This document shows positions 45,897 to 58,378 of a stretch of DNA of 64,000 nt, piece after piece. The stretch lies in contig NC_085140.1 in assembly GCF_024139115.2 (NCBI RefSeq), positions 27,187,956 through 27,251,955 on the forward strand, read 5' to 3'. The translations under genes and the position numbers were made by a program. This DNA is from Armigeres subalbatus (lineage: Eukaryota > Arthropoda > Insecta > Diptera > Culicidae). The stretch's first letter is position 1. Every line of letters starts with the position of its first letter. The notes beneath the pieces are model-generated. The model saw nothing but the letters and a program-made list of their open reading frames with translations, did not search any database and was not told where the DNA came from.

Positions 45897-46701
45897 GTAA
45901 GAATTTTGCGAGGAAATTTCACTTATGCAACAATTTCCAATACGGCAAACAAAACCTCCTTCCCCATAACATGATGGTCCTGAAAAAGGATCGATTAAGT
46001 GCACCTTTGAAATCACTATCAGTATGGAAACAAATTTCGCTTTAATACTGCTCCCATAGACGACGATATTTCTGCAGAAACCACCGCCGACGGCCATCAT
46101 TATGAGATAAATTTCGAAATCTTGATGATGTTGCTGACGACGGTCGCACGATTATTTACAGAAAACTACCATTTACCCGAAAGAACATCACGGGTGTCGG
46201 TCGATGCTGGGTCCGCTCTCCGAAGAATCTCGAGCTAACTGACTTGCACACGCTGGTTGCTGGGACCGCGTTGGACCACTCGCTGCGAAATCTCGAACAA
46301 AAGGGAACGCGTGCGCGAGAAAGCTTCTTTCTTGTATCTAATGAAGTAAGATCATTAGCTCCGCCTCTTCGTTATTCGTAATGAGTGCACATAAAATTAA
46401 GGCACATAACTATTACCAAAAAGGTGGATCCTCGAAATTCCACGAAGAGCGATCCCTGTTGCGTCTAACGGATTGCGGTCCCAACATCGGCATCGGTGGT
46501 GCTCGTCGGTGCGTTTCTGCAAAATTATCATCGCGTGGCCTTCATCAACAGTACTCAAGTGAAATTTTCTGTAAATCGTGGTGAAGTGGCCATCCGCAAT
46601 GATCATCAGCGGATGTGTTTCGAGGCGAATAAACTGGACCTTTTCAGGATCAAGATTTAAAATGGAAGACAATGGATGTGCGACGAATATTCATTACAGG
46701 A
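45897..46701. other. unrecognised GC-richer block
   Basis: From 46100 to 46680 the sequence is richer in GC than its surroundings and has frames on both strands (46381-46584 plus; 46397-46672 minus, with RLETHPLMIIADGHF). Neither is recognised. 'accgccgacggccatcat' at 46083 returns inverted at 50005, so the block is a dispersed repeat. Confidence 0.35.
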
Positions 46702-46878
46702 ACAGAAATGATGAATTGGATGACAATTCAGTGATGGCTGTCGGTGCGGTGGTTGCTGCTGTAAATTTATCGCCACGGTAGCGTCTGTAATCATTTTGAA
46801 TTGGAAAATGACATTTTACTGCTAGAAGCGCTTAATATTTGAAAAGGTGCATCCTTGTGTATAATTGTCTGTCGCATC
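46702..46878 (+). repeat. direct repeat, left copy (~177 bp)
   Basis: It runs from 'cagaaatgatgaattggatg' to 'ctgtcgcatc' and is nearly identical to 48923-49098 with a handful of substitutions. Their spacing of about 2.2 kb could reflect LTR-like ends or a duplication. Confidence 0.7.
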
Positions 46879-47329
46879 TTCCTGCCGACAGTCGCTACAG
46901 CAGTAAAAGAACGACGCCATCCAATTTTCCACGGTCACCATGAGATTGCGCGTAGTAATGTGGTGAACATTTCTCCCAATTAAACTTGCTTCCGTATATA
47001 ATAGTGCACTAAGAAAAATCTGATATGAAAAGTGATATCTTCTCGCAAGATTCGGACAATCGGTTGATTGCTGTTAGTAGTTGTAAATGCTCAACAAGAG
47101 CTCAAGAAGCATAAATTGGTTCTTCAAAGTAAGGTACCCTGGGGAAAGTGAAAATACGGCGTAAGTGGGTACTATGACTGCAGATGAATCGATGAACGTT
47201 TTTGATGGTAACAATGTTCTAGGAAGATGAAGCAGAACTATCAACGAATTCACCCGACACAAAAATATTTGGAATCAAAACCATTTAGGGCACCATACTA
47301 ATGCTCTTTAAACTACCGAGAAAATCTAT

Positions 47330-48084
47330 TACCGTCGTTCGGGGTGACATTAGGCCTAGGGGGTAAGATTGGGCCAAAAACGAAAAATGTTTCAACTTCT
47401 AATATCTCAGAAACTATTACGAATTTTGATGAAAACCTCAAACGGTTCGAAATTATATTAAAATTCACGTCTAGGAAATCACAAAACAAATTCCAAGGAT
47501 TAATTGTGTTCGAACAATGATGCTTGGAATTTGAATGTAAAACTATTGATCGAATGAACCCGTATTAAAATAGTGTCAGTAATGCCCCACACATCTATTA
47601 CATAACTAAATTTCAGATCGATGGATAGCTGGTGATCATGTTACGATAATCTGTTTGTTGTTTTATCAAATTTTATGAATATTTATTTAGCGGTCTTGTT
47701 TTTTCGTAGCAACGAGCAATGCATGCTAAAAAGGGGTGAGATTGGGCCAAGCCTTTGGTTGATTTGCCATACATAGTTGGTAAAAGCCGTAATGTAGGCA
47801 TTTATTTTTAATGAACGATTGAATCGTTGCATCGTCACCGGTGAACGTTTTGTATGTGGCCCAATGTCACCCTCTGTGAGGGGTGAGAATGGGCCAATTT
47901 TAAACAACATATAACTTTGAAGAATTTCCCTCATCTATTATTTTTTCCCTACACAGTGGTAAATTTATTGTTCAAGCTTGTACCTAACTAATTACAACTT
48001 GTTTCCAATATTAACTACTAGAGCTTTGTAGCATTTACTTGGAGCATACCACATTTTGGCCCAATGATACCCCTGTAGACGGTA
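47330..48084. mobile_element. ~755 bp MITE, TIR TACCGTC with 'ggggtgacattaggcc'
   Basis: The left end TACCGTCGTTCGGGGTGACA and the complement of the right end TACCGTCTACAGGGGTATCA are imperfect inverted repeats. 'gggtgagattgggcc' variants recur inside. No transposase is present. Confidence 0.6.
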
Positions 48085-48922
48085 CTTATATTTTATTTCA
48101 ATAGATTTCAAACTAAATAGTCATTTCTAAATTTATCATTGATGGGGAAAGTGAATGTTTTAAGCAATTAAATAATTGTGTGACATCGACAACGATTGAA
48201 ATTTTTAAATCTGCAATTTTCATTTTCCCTTGAATTTCAACATACATGGGGCAAGTGGAACATATTTGAACAACATTTCCGAAAAGCTATTTTAACTGTT
48301 TTTAGATAGTTGTCTAGTGAGAAATAACTTCGTCATTCATATATCATATGGATCTGAACCAGTTGCAGTTTGATTTCGATATTAACAAGTATTGTACAGT
48401 TGATTACCGAATGTGTATTTTGCATTCTGTAAATTATGTCCCGCATGAAGAAGAGCAATGGCTATAACTATGATGGGATATTCTTCCGTTTACAATGAAA
48501 ATAATCTATTTATTCTACAATAGGTCAACAGGATTTGTCTTGTGTTTTGTTATTTTCAAACTTCGCATCAGATTCTCAGATAAATAAAGTGCATAACACA
48601 TAAATTGGAAATTTTGTTCTGTTATAAATGAAAAACAACGCGCATCGCCGTTTCTTCTGAAGTACTGATTTATATAATAATTTGTGTTCTAAAAAGAGAA
48701 ATATTTATTTATACGAAAAGTGAATAAATATTTGCTTATCCTTGCCACCTAAAACATTTGGTACAAAAGTAAGCTAATGGAAAACAAAACAACAGCCAAC
48801 TAAACATTAAATCGGCTGTTGTCTAGTTTTCATATCTGCTAACATTATAATACCTTTCTTCTTGCAAAAATAAAGTCCGACATGCAATCAATCTCTATCC
48901 ATGATCAGAAAATACTTATGCT

Positions 48923-49098
48923 CAGAAATGATGAATTTGATGACATTTCAGTGATGGCTGTCGGTGCAGTGGTTGCTGCTGTAAATTTATCGCCACGGTA
49001 GCATCTGTAATCATTTTGGATTGGAAAATGACATTTTACTGCTAGAAGCGCTTAATATTTGAAAAGGTGCATCCTTGTGTATAATTTTCTGTCGCATC
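48923..49098 (+). repeat. direct repeat, right copy (~176 bp)
   Basis: This is the partner of 46702-46878. It includes 'gtgatggctgtcggtgca' and 'aaaaggtgcatccttgtg'. The phrase 'ggtggttgctgc' is shared with 50010-50060. Confidence 0.7.
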
Positions 49099-50475
49099 AT
49101 CATGATAATATGAACAGTCTATCTACATTCCTCAAAATAGTTTCGTTCGACAGTAGAAAACAGAATAGGTCCCACTTGCCCCGTTTGAAGGGGTCAGCGG
49201 GTCCTGAAGGTAAATTTATTTCTAGCGCTACCAATATTTTTGTAATTGAATAAATGGCTTCCAAAACCTCTACACTTCAACAATGGAAGCATTCAATGAT
49301 GTATCCGTGTTTAATGTTCTTAAATACCCTGTTTTCTAAGTATGCGTTAACAATTTTGCTGAACCAGCGTTTTTTAGGTCCCACTAATTAAATGACGATG
49401 ATTGCGTCGTTATCGATCCCAACAAGCATCGGCAAAACATTTTTTTGCATATAAGCAATAAAGCATGATCCATAAAACAATGAAAATCAATCCATAAATA
49501 TCACCTGATTGTTTCGTAAACGTTAACATAAATCTATAGAATAGTTCGGAAACCCCTATAAAGAATAATTTTCAGAAAAAATGTGGCTCAATTATTATAG
49601 TTTTATTGGCCTTTTTCCAAGCGTTATGGATCATACTACCAAAATTATGGATCATATGACCAAACCTATATGGATCATCATCACGATAAAAATTGAGCAA
49701 ATTTGTATTTTTTTGGATAAAAATTTTGTTTTTTTATGGATTATTTTCCAAACATTTATCGATCATTTGTCATATGTTCATGGGAAAATAGCAGGGATGA
49801 TATTGTTTTTCTTGATCATGTTTAACGGTACATATTTTCCAATTAATTGCTGAATTTCAGCTTAGTTATGGATCTAAAAATTATTCTTTATGGGTACTCC
49901 TGAACTATTTCATGGATTTATGGTAACGCTATATGGAACATTCAAATATTATTTACGGATCGTTTTTCATTTTATTATAGATCAGCCTGAGAGGCCTACA
50001 GCATCAATGATGGCCGTCGGCGGTGGTTGCTGCAGAGAATTTATTCGCCGCGGTAGCGTCATTAACGATTTAATGGTAGAAAGTTAAATTTTCTCGATAG
50101 ATTCGGATAATCGTTTGGTTGCTGATATTAATTGTAAGGACGCCTATTTGAGAATAAAAGAAAACATTTTCTGATGAATCTACTTTATTGGATATTATTG
50201 GTGTAACTAGCCTCGATGCCTAAGGGGATATAGCCTCCCCTTTATCTATTTTGAGCTCCTTTCCAAAAGATTTCCGAATATTTTACAACCCCATTGTTAT
50301 CTTAATGATAATGTGACACTTAAATTCGGTCCAACAACCTTAAAAGTGGTACATAAACCTTTTTTGTCGATATTGTGTTTTTTACACCAACGGCTTCTTT
50401 TAGTAAGGAAATAACGAAAAAGTATTTTTTTACAACTAATTCTGGAGATATACACATTTAAATTTCTGGTATATA
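49099..50475. other. intronic stretch with 'atggatcat' phrases
   Basis: Between 49480 and 49990 phrases such as 'attatggatcatatgacc' recur irregularly. A fragment of the 46.1/48.9 kb repeat lies at 49990-50090. No gene is recognised. Confidence 0.35.
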
Positions 50476-50815
50476 TCACCCTAGGCGCATCCACGTTCCG
50501 AGTCGTGGGTAGGACAAATAGAAAGCATTAGCATTAAGCGTTTCGAACAAATTCGTGCGTATTACAAGCCTAGACTGTTGCATGAGAATAGCATCTCTAC
50601 CATCCGTTACCCCAGAGGCACTATCCAACGCCACGATAGGTTTTGCAACTGTTAGTGTGGCAGGTAAACAGTAGGAATCGTTTTGAGAGAACAAGAAACA
50701 CATGAAGAACTAAGACATACATAATAAGAAAGGGATGAACCTGCGGCAGAACCCACGACTTCCTGCTTATAGGCAGAAGCGGTATAGCCACTAGAACACC
50801 GAGCTTGTCTCCGAC
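50476..50815 (-). mobile_element. tRNA-derived SINE, not Feilai
   Basis: On the minus strand the 5' end has an A-box-like TAGTGGCTATACCGCTTCTG and a B-box-like GTCGTGGGTTCTGCCGC with the spacing of a tRNA promoter. An unrelated body of ~250 bases follows. The B box is mutated from GGTTCRANNCC. The 3' boundary is approximate. Confidence 0.6.
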
Positions 50816-51048
50816 AGTTCTGGTGTTGAGACATCGATGCGCGTTTAACCTATTTTGCCACTGAAAGGCTTAAGAATACTCACATACCTTGAGAAATTTT
50901 CTACGATTTCCATTTTAAATATTGCTTTTCCGAAATTCGGTGGGAAGGCATGACATACATCTTGGAATTCTTATGATTATCGAATATTTTCACAAGCTTT
51001 CAGCAGATGTCACGGATCACAGAAATTTGTATAAATCATCAATGGGTT

Positions 51049-51258
51049 AAACCGTCTAAGACGAATTAAGTACTGTCCATTTAATTCCACCAGTTAATTT
51101 TCGTTATCTTTGCAGATACGTATTTCGACCACAACTGTGTGGTCGTCTTCAGTGTCTCGTACTTGACTCGACTCGACTGGTGGAATTAAATGGACAGTAC
51201 TTAATTCGTCTTAGACGGTTGAACATATTCCACTAAAAGAGCTTAATATATTTTTCTG
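51049..51258 (+). mobile_element. foldback hammerhead-bearing retroelement with 11 bp TSD
   Basis: The exact duplication 'atcaatgggtt' flanks it at 51038-51048 and 51259-51269. The left part is an inverted 5' fragment carrying the motif at 51112-51157. The right part is the conserved 3' end (aagagcttaatatatttttc). Confidence 0.72.
51112..51157 (-). ncRNA. hammerhead-like motif, complete core, weak stem I
   Basis: This has the same core and six-pair stem II as 3495-3540 (CUGAAGA, extra C, GACCAC/GUGGUC, GAA, AUACGUAU, C). Stem I is again limited by UGCA. Confidence 0.4.
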
Positions 51259-51269
51259 ATCAATGGGTT

Positions 51270-51940
51270 GTTACGTTCATCAATTATTGCTGACTGCTAG
51301 GATTTTAAAAATAACTCTCTAGCATGATTATTGATCTATCGATTCAAATCAAATTAACCAAGAAATCAAATGATTGTCAAAAAAGCTTTTCGGGAGCTCA
51401 GAATCCTTTAAGCAGATTTCAATTAGTCTTTTGAGGTTTGTTTAAAAAAATCGTGACCTTCCAATAATTCGTAAAATCGTTCTTTATTTATCATAACTTT
51501 TGATAATTTAAATTAATCATATTTGCCGATTTCAACAATTTCTATTATACCTTTAGACCAAGGATGTTTTTGATCATTTATTAAACTTGGCTCGATCTTT
51601 TAGCAGTTCATTCCGGAAGCTGAATTCTAAAATGTGTTTATGGTGGGTTCTTGGGCGAAGGTTTGCAACAACTTTGCCTAATAGTTCTTTGTTTGAATGC
51701 CATTTATAACAGAGTTGCAGTAAGACTAGATAATTGAAATTTTTATTGTTTAATTGTAGTTGCAACAACTAGCGCTTTAACTTTTTTAGTGAAATTCAAA
51801 CAACTATTTGTTCAACAAAGTATTAGAAAAAAAAACTTCACACTAGCAGCTCACCACACAAAACATTTTAAAATTTAGCCTCTGAAGTGACTTATTGACA
51901 TACTACTTCGAGACCAAATCTATATACATAAATCTATATA
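51270..51940. other. intronic stretch, nothing recognised
   Basis: AT-rich and without supported structures. Confidence 0.4.
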
Positions 51941-52330
51941 CATAATCTTTAATCTATATACATAAAAATGAATTTCTGTCTGTCTGATCCTTTTAGACTA
52001 CTAAATCGATCGTCGTGAAAAAAAATTTGTATGCAGAGGTTTTCGGGGCCGGGGAAGGCTCCTAAAATGGTTCGAAACCACTCCTCCCTTCTTAGGAAGG
52101 GGGGCTTCCATACAAATGAAACACCAATTTCTTCATAACTCGAGAATTAATCAAGCAAAAGGAACCAAATCTGGTATGTGGAGGTTTTGAAAGGGAAGAT
52201 ATGTTTCTGTGGTGGTTCGAAACGCATCCTCCTTCTGAAAAGGGGGGCTCCCATACAAATGAAGCTTGAATTTCTGCATAACTCGAGAACTTATCAGAGA
52301 ATAAATCAATTTTAGGCGAAACAAAGTTAC
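51941..52330 (+). repeat. common mosquito repeat: 'gaatttctgtctgtctga' lead and two ~120 bp units
   Basis: After 'aaaaatgaatttctgtctgt', two similar units carry 'ggggggcttccatacaaatg' or 'ggggggctcccatacaaatg', then 'cataactcgagaa'. The overall form matches a widespread arthropod repeat whose other end may be the 'ctagctgacccggc' phrase seen at 14090. Confidence 0.55.
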
Positions 52331-52822
52331 TAGTTACTAAATAAATAAAAACATTCTTGATCGCAGAAATCTCTATGATTATTGTGAGGACTCTGAAATA
52401 ACCATTTGCTAACACGCAGATTCTTGCCAGCCTTGACTTCATCCTACCATAATCATGGGTAGGACAATGCTTTGGCTGTCCCACCTAAGAAAATCCATGC
52501 GTAGGACATGTCCTACTTGTCCCACCCACTCCCGGCGCCACTGTAATATCACAATGGCAATTTCGTTGCCCGGAATAGTGGCACATATACAGTTCTACCC
52601 ACTGAAATCAGCTTATTTGAAACAAAATTTGATATCATCGGAAACAGAACCCTATTTTGAATTTCAAGATGGCTCACTGCCGTTTGAAATAATTTTATAA
52701 ATGTACATGTACCACAACGATTTTCAATTTCTGTTGCATTTTGCTCCCATTAATAGTGGTACATGTGCATTTTGTTCCAACAAACTTGAAATTTGTGAAG
52801 AATCATCTCATATTTCTCATTA
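52331..52822. other. 'gtaggacatgtcctac' palindromes and unrecognised sequence
   Basis: Short inverted phrases (gggtaggacaatgc, gtaggacatgtcctac) occur at 52450-52530. There is no coding support for the flanking frames. Confidence 0.35.
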
Positions 52823-53669
52823 GGGTATTCGATTATGGTTTAAACCAAATGGCAGATATCAGATGACCCGTCAGAATAAAGTTCATTTATTTCATTGTAG
52901 AGCCATGTTACAACTAGTTTATATGGAAGTTTAGTTTATTATCTTTCTAAAAACACCCTGGGTTCACATATTTATGCTTAGTTTCATTGAAAAAACTTAA
53001 CATTAACATAACTTTTATACTATGGTTTGAACTACTGCAGCGGCTCCTAAATATGATACTAATTACATGCATGGAACGCTCAGGAAACCTATAGAAAAGC
53101 AAATTTGTTTTAGTATTCATTTTCTCGCATTAGCTAAGTAACTTGAAACATGTTAAAATCGTCTAAATTATCATACAAAAATTAGGATTTTTTCACTTTG
53201 GAAATGTAAACAAAATGCTCCAGCTATGCGCATGCAGCGCTCCTAGCGGACAGCAGTAGAACATGATTGCATTTACAAGTTCAAACCACGATACAAGGTA
53301 ACATTGATCAGATTTTACCTTGTATTAATGTTGCTATTTTAACTATTTATTACTGTTTCTCATACGTACGATGATGTTCATTGATTACAGATAAAAATGG
53401 CTTTCTTTTGATATATTGATCTCACTCCTGTGTCATGAAATGCGTCCTTTATGAGATTTTTGAAATTGTGCCACTGATGGGGTGATTTTAGCGCAAATTC
53501 AGGACGTTTTTAAATCGCTTCATTTTTCTACACAAACAATATGTACGAAAGTTTAAATGATCACTTCCAGCATACCTAAATATGCCATTCATACTGTTTA
53601 AGCTTCATTTCCGGCCAATTAGATGGTAATTTCGACTGATTCACTAGTTCAAACCATAAATGAATACCC
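52823..53669. mobile_element. 847 bp TA-flanked MITE, TIR GGGTATTC
   Basis: GGGTATTCGATTATGGTTT at the left pairs with AAACCATAAATGAATACCC at the right, with TA on both sides (52821-52822, 53670-53671). A TA target suggests Tc1/mariner mobilisation. There is no transposase frame. Confidence 0.7.
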
Positions 53670-53989
53670 TACTACCTTTAGGCACATCAGTCATATCACG
53701 TTGGTACAGTTGAGTTGCAGAAAATTGCAAATTTGAACTTTATTTTTGAAGTTTTTGGGATTATGCGTTTCCTGTAAAATTTACTCAATGTGACATGTAC
53801 CACTTTCGCTGACACCGTTGCGGATCAATCACCCTCATCCATATTCTCTTTACTCAAGCACGTGCTTTGTGTTGTAGCCTCTAGTATCGAAGTGTGTTTG
53901 TTTATCAGCCGATGATTTCTACAACGACTCAAATTGATAGCGTTTGGTTATTGCGTCTTGGTGTAGTAGCACTCGGCTACTTTTAGTGA

Positions 53990-54560
53990 TTCCGACTGGA
54001 ATGTTCCAGGGATTCCGACGAGAATCTCCGAAATTTTCGACGGGAATCCTCCAAGCAAGCATACCGATGCGAACCTCTGGGGATTCTCCAGGCAATCCAC
54101 CAGGGGTTCTAACAGGAATGTTCCTGGGAGTCCGAAGGGAATATTTCAGAAATGGAAAGGTTTCAGAGATTCCGACGGGAACATTCCATTGAGAATCTTC
54201 TAGGGATCCTCCATCCTCCAGGAATTCCGACGGGAATATTCCAGATATTCGGACGGGAATATTCCAGGAGTTCCAACGAGTATGTTTTCTGTTGGGAATC
54301 ATCCAGTAGTTCCAACGTGAATGTTCCAGGGATATAGAAGCAAATCGTAGAAGGATTCCAAAGCAATCTGTCGAGGGATCCCGAAGACAATCGTCAAGGG
54401 ACATCGAACTAATCTTCTAGGGATTCCTCCAGCGATTCCGAAGAGAATCCTCCAGGGATGCTGAAGCAAATCGCCAAGGAGTTCCGAAGCAAATTTCCGA
54501 ACGATTCCGAAATAAAACTTCGAGCGATTCGGGAGAGATTCCGAAGCAAATGTCACTCCA
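53990..54560. repeat. degenerate 'gggattccgacgggaat' repeat tract
   Basis: Variants of 'ttccagggattccgacggga' recur about every 25-30 bases and change to 'gattccgaagcaaat' on the right. Frames at 53919-54404 and others are accidental. Confidence 0.65.
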
Positions 54561-54905
54561 GTCCGTGATGCATGACACACGCCTTTGATTGCTGGCAAAG
54601 TATCACGATTGCTTTAATTGAAATTTTGGCAACTCTCCGTTGTTGTTCATATCAAACGTACTTTGATGCTTTTAAGTCAATAAGATATTGCCTTTTCATA
54701 TTAGTGCAATTTCACTACCACATAGGAATATTTCTCAGAAATATGAGAAACAAGCTCATTTGCCTTCCACTCATTTCATTATGATAGGGTGGATATGGGA
54801 GATAACACTTTCGTCTTCAAACTTTTGCAGTAATTCATTATGCCATATGTTGAAATTGATATCACTGCTAACTTACTTTTTAAATCCTAGAGAGGGCTAA
54901 TTTAG

Positions 54906-55107
54906 TACACGCAAAAAAAGCGTTCATGAATTCGTGAACTAACGAGTTCACGGTGTATTTTTTCGGGAAAAACAGTCATGGATTCAGGAATACAATCACG
55001 TTTTCTGTAACGTTCTGGAAAACGTGACTGGTGTTCCCGAATCCATGAATCAAATCACGGTGTATTTTTGCTGGTTCACGAATTGGGGAACGCTTTTTTG
55101 CGTGTAG
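54906..55107. mobile_element. ~200 bp TA-flanked MITE, TIR CACGCAAAAAA
   Basis: CACGCAAAAAAAGCGTTC and GAACGCTTTTTTGCGTG are inverted at the ends, with TA outside. The interior is also palindromic ('aatccatgaatcaaatcacg'). Confidence 0.7.
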
Positions 55108-55295
55108 TTGTAGATTCTTGACAAGGTTTTAAAAATCGTAAAGGCTCCCTTCCTAAGTGATTTTATGGCCGCAATTCTATCGTTGAGTCGCTGCAGGCTG
55201 TCGCCAAGCGATAGAATCGCATCGCATCGCGTGTGTTTGGAGAACCTTGAATCGGTTCTTCTCAAGACCTCAATTTGAAACGGAAAAGTTACCTA

Positions 55296-55579
55296 CCTTA
55301 GCCGTGCGGTAAGATTCGCGGCTACGATGCAAGACCATGCTGATGGTGGCTGGGTTCGATTTCCGGTTTGGTCTAGGAAATGTTCTTATTGTAATTTTTT
55401 TCGACTTCCCTGGGCATAAAAATTATCGTCGTGTTAGCCTCATGATACAGGAATGCAAAAATGGTAACTTTACTTAGAAACCTCGCAGTTAATAACTGTG
55501 GAAGTTCTAAAAGAAAACACTTAGCTGTGCAATTTGGCAATGTCCCAGTGGGGATATAATGCCAATAAGAATAAGAAAA
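55296..55579 (+). mobile_element. Feilai: Feilai-type SINE (copy 3, diverged)
   Basis: The A box (TTAGCCGTGCGGTAAGATTC), the B box with a mutated end (GGGTTCGATTTCCGG) and the body match copies 1 and 2 with many substitutions and a degraded tail. It is an older insertion. Confidence 0.75.
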
Positions 55580-56720
55580 AATATATTCAGAATTGAAGAA
55601 TTCACTCTTTACGTAATCCTACTATCATACACATTAAGAAATGCCGAGTCAATTGATATATACTATATATATTAGAACGATGACTGTGCATCTAGCAAAG
55701 AAATTGTTTTCGAAAACTAATTTAATAACCCTAACTTATTCATCGAGTAGTTATACTGCCTTTCTCGTATTTAGCCAATATGGTTCGTAAAAAAGGATAC
55801 CAAAAAAGTGATATTTTGTGCTTATTTTAGTTATATCTGAAATCCTACCCATTTGGAACTGCACCTTTTCAAAAAGGTTCTGCGGGAGGGCATGTGCTTT
55901 GATATGAGGCATTGATTGGTTTAGAATTAGGACGCTAGCGCTAGGTGGTGGTATGTATGAAAGCATTAGTTTAGGCTGCCCAAGACACTCCGATATATGG
56001 AATATTGTACACTAGTTTATTTGTGGACGCAATAGCGCCCGTGGCAAGTGTTTTTTTTTTAATTTTTGAGAGTGATATATTCTTTTCTGCTTTAAAAAAA
56101 TCCAAATTTTCAACATCTGTTGTCTGTGATTTTTCATCAAATGCTGTGTCTGGTTGTCTAAGGTTGTCACTGGTTTTGTTTTCTGCATCTGATAGTAAAA
56201 AAGAATTGAAGTGAAACAGAATTGTGAGAATTTCCCCCGCGTGCTGCGTCTGGTTGGCTAGTCACCAGACAGACAAACAGGGCTATTATATATATGATGA
56301 TTGTAAATATTCTTATTAAACAAATTTGGAATTTGTAAAGATGGTGTCTTTAGCAAAGATCGTCTGAAGGGAATGGACTGCCCTGTGACGGAATTTTATA
56401 AATAGGTGGCGCTAGTGTGCTTGCAATATTCATATATAAGTGAAATATTGCTCTAGCTTGAAATTCTTTGTAACTACACTTATGTTGCATTCGACAAAGT
56501 TGTTCAGTATGTCCAGGACAACAAACTGGTGCTCAGATGCCTTCTTCCAAGAGGCGGCGCTAATGAGCAGTTATATGTGAGTATATTGTTCCATGTAAGA
56601 TCTCATGTATTTTGTGGCTTAGTATTTTTGGCAAACATGAATGTTGGGGTAAGGTCTTCAGAAGATTTTATTCTCATTCAACTTGCTCTAGCAATGCAGA
56701 TGATAGGATGCGTTTATGTA
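55580..56720. other. intronic stretch, nothing firmly recognised
   Basis: Fragments near 55755-55965 ('gcctttctcgtatttagcca') may be decayed pieces of the 26-28 kb repeat. No coding region is supported. Confidence 0.35.
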
Positions 56721-56724
56721 ATGA

Positions 56725-57340
56725 ATAAACCTTGGAGTTAAGGCCTTTTTATCTACACGCGTAACCAAAGGTCAGCCAGTCTGTTTCAAATGTGGTACAT
56801 ACTCTTAGTGATACTAAGTTAGTGATTCTAAGATTAAAAAGCGTTCACAGTATATGTTCTTGGACATTCAAGAATAAAAATTCCTTGGAGTTAGGGCCTT
56901 TGGGTCTACACGCGTAACCAATGCACAGCCAGTCTGTTTCGAATGTGGTACATACTCTTAGTTCTACTATGGTTAGAATGAGTTAACTGTGTATTTTCTT
57001 GGCCATCAAAGAATTCTCTGGAGTCAAGGCTTTTGGGTTTCCTTGCGTAATTAATGCCGTGCAGTGCTTAAGCAAACATGTTTTTAACGAGATTTCTGTC
57101 AAAATATCTGAAAATCAGCAAATATTTTGCCGAAAATCAGCTAACAAACGTCATTTTTGCTGAAATATCAGTTTTTAATTTTGCAGGCGCATGTCTGTGC
57201 GGATTTTCACCAAGCTGCAGGAATAGAATGCGTTCACATGATATGTTTTTGATCATTCAAGGAATCCCTTAAGTCAAGGGCTTTGAGTCTACACGCGAGC
57301 AAAAGACCAGTCAGCATAGTTCAGATATGACACATTGTAC
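56725..57340 (+). repeat. ~130-160 bp tandem repeat, 4 units, one interrupted
   Basis: Units carry 'ttggagttaaggcc', 'ctacacgcgtaacc', 'cagccagtctgtttc' and 'ggtacatactcttag'. The third unit is interrupted by a MITE-like block (57075-57225) related to 4838-4985. One reversed unit lies at 57905-57975. Confidence 0.65.
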
Positions 57341-57344
57341 TAAA

Positions 57345-57557
57345 GCCTGTCCACGTTAAATTTCGGACACCCATCATCCTATAAGATTCTTTTTAAATTT
57401 TCACAAACCATTGACAAGATCAATTTACATGACAGCTAAATATCTCCGCTTTGCGTGATGCTTTCAGCATGTTTTCATGTTTGTCCAAATTGATGAAATG
57501 GCTACAAATCAATTGGACATTGTCTAAGTGTCCGAAATTTAACGTGGACAGGCTTTA
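57345..57557. mobile_element. ~213 bp TA-flanked MITE, TIR AAGCCTGTCCACG
   Basis: AAGCCTGTCCACGTTAAATT plus 'tcggacac' at the left pairs exactly with the right end, and TA lies outside both ends. The size and target fit a Tc1/mariner-derived MITE. Confidence 0.78.
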
Positions 57558-57715
57558 GTATTACAAAGCCTAGATACATCCACAATAGGCTATTCCAATT
57601 ACGGTACATGCTTCTAGTGATTCATTGGAAATAATGTGTTCATAACATATACTCTAGGTTAACGATGAGATTCTTGGAATACAAGATTTTGGTTTTAAGA
57701 GATAGTAATGAGTAA

Positions 57716-57803
57716 AAAAAATAGAAAACTATAATGTTATAATATTATTACAACTTGGATGCGTTGAAGTTTTGACATTATAGTTTTCTAAATTTTTTTC
57801 AAG
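57716..57803. repeat. short inverted repeat
   Basis: 'atagaaaactataatgt' pairs with 'acattatagttttctaaat' around a ~45-base loop. Confidence 0.6.
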
Positions 57804-58378
57804 CTAGACGAATGCTAATTATTGGGTAAATACTCATTCGTAAAGTTTATTCATGCGTGTGATTTATTGTAAATTATGTACCATTCCTGAACCAAGCTGA
57901 ATGATCATTGGTTATGCGTGTAGAGACCCAAAGGCTTTAACTCCAAGAAGTTCTTTAACGACCAAGAACATATAGATTCCTTTAAATTTTGGCAACAAAG
58001 CCATCTGACTGATTTTGACAACATTCAATTTTGGAAACAAATCAATTTCGGCAAAGCAATTTTTTTTATTTTTAAAATTGCTTAGAAACCGCGTCAATTA
58101 CATTAAACTCTCATTATAACTATTATAACTAGGGGAGGAGGTTCGGTTGTGGGCACCCTTTTGTGTTTGGTCCATAACTTTGGCCCTGGTTGATCTTATG
58201 TCGACATGTGCATAGCAATCGAAAGCTAAACTTATAACCTTACAACTAGCAAAGAAATTAATATGATTTCATCGATTTAGAAAAACATATTGACAATTTA
58301 GAAAATTTGACATTTTTGGACATTTTCATTTCGTGGTTCGGTTGTGGGCAGCCTTGAAAACTTAGCTAAAATAAAGAA

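Noticed and set aside
50740..50815. Functional tRNA gene on the minus strand
   Set aside because: The B box is mutated and the acceptor stem does not pair; it heads a SINE body.
53919..54404. 161-codon minus-strand frame rich in IPVRISGIFPSEF
   Set aside because: It follows the degenerate 25-30 base repeat and has no independent support.
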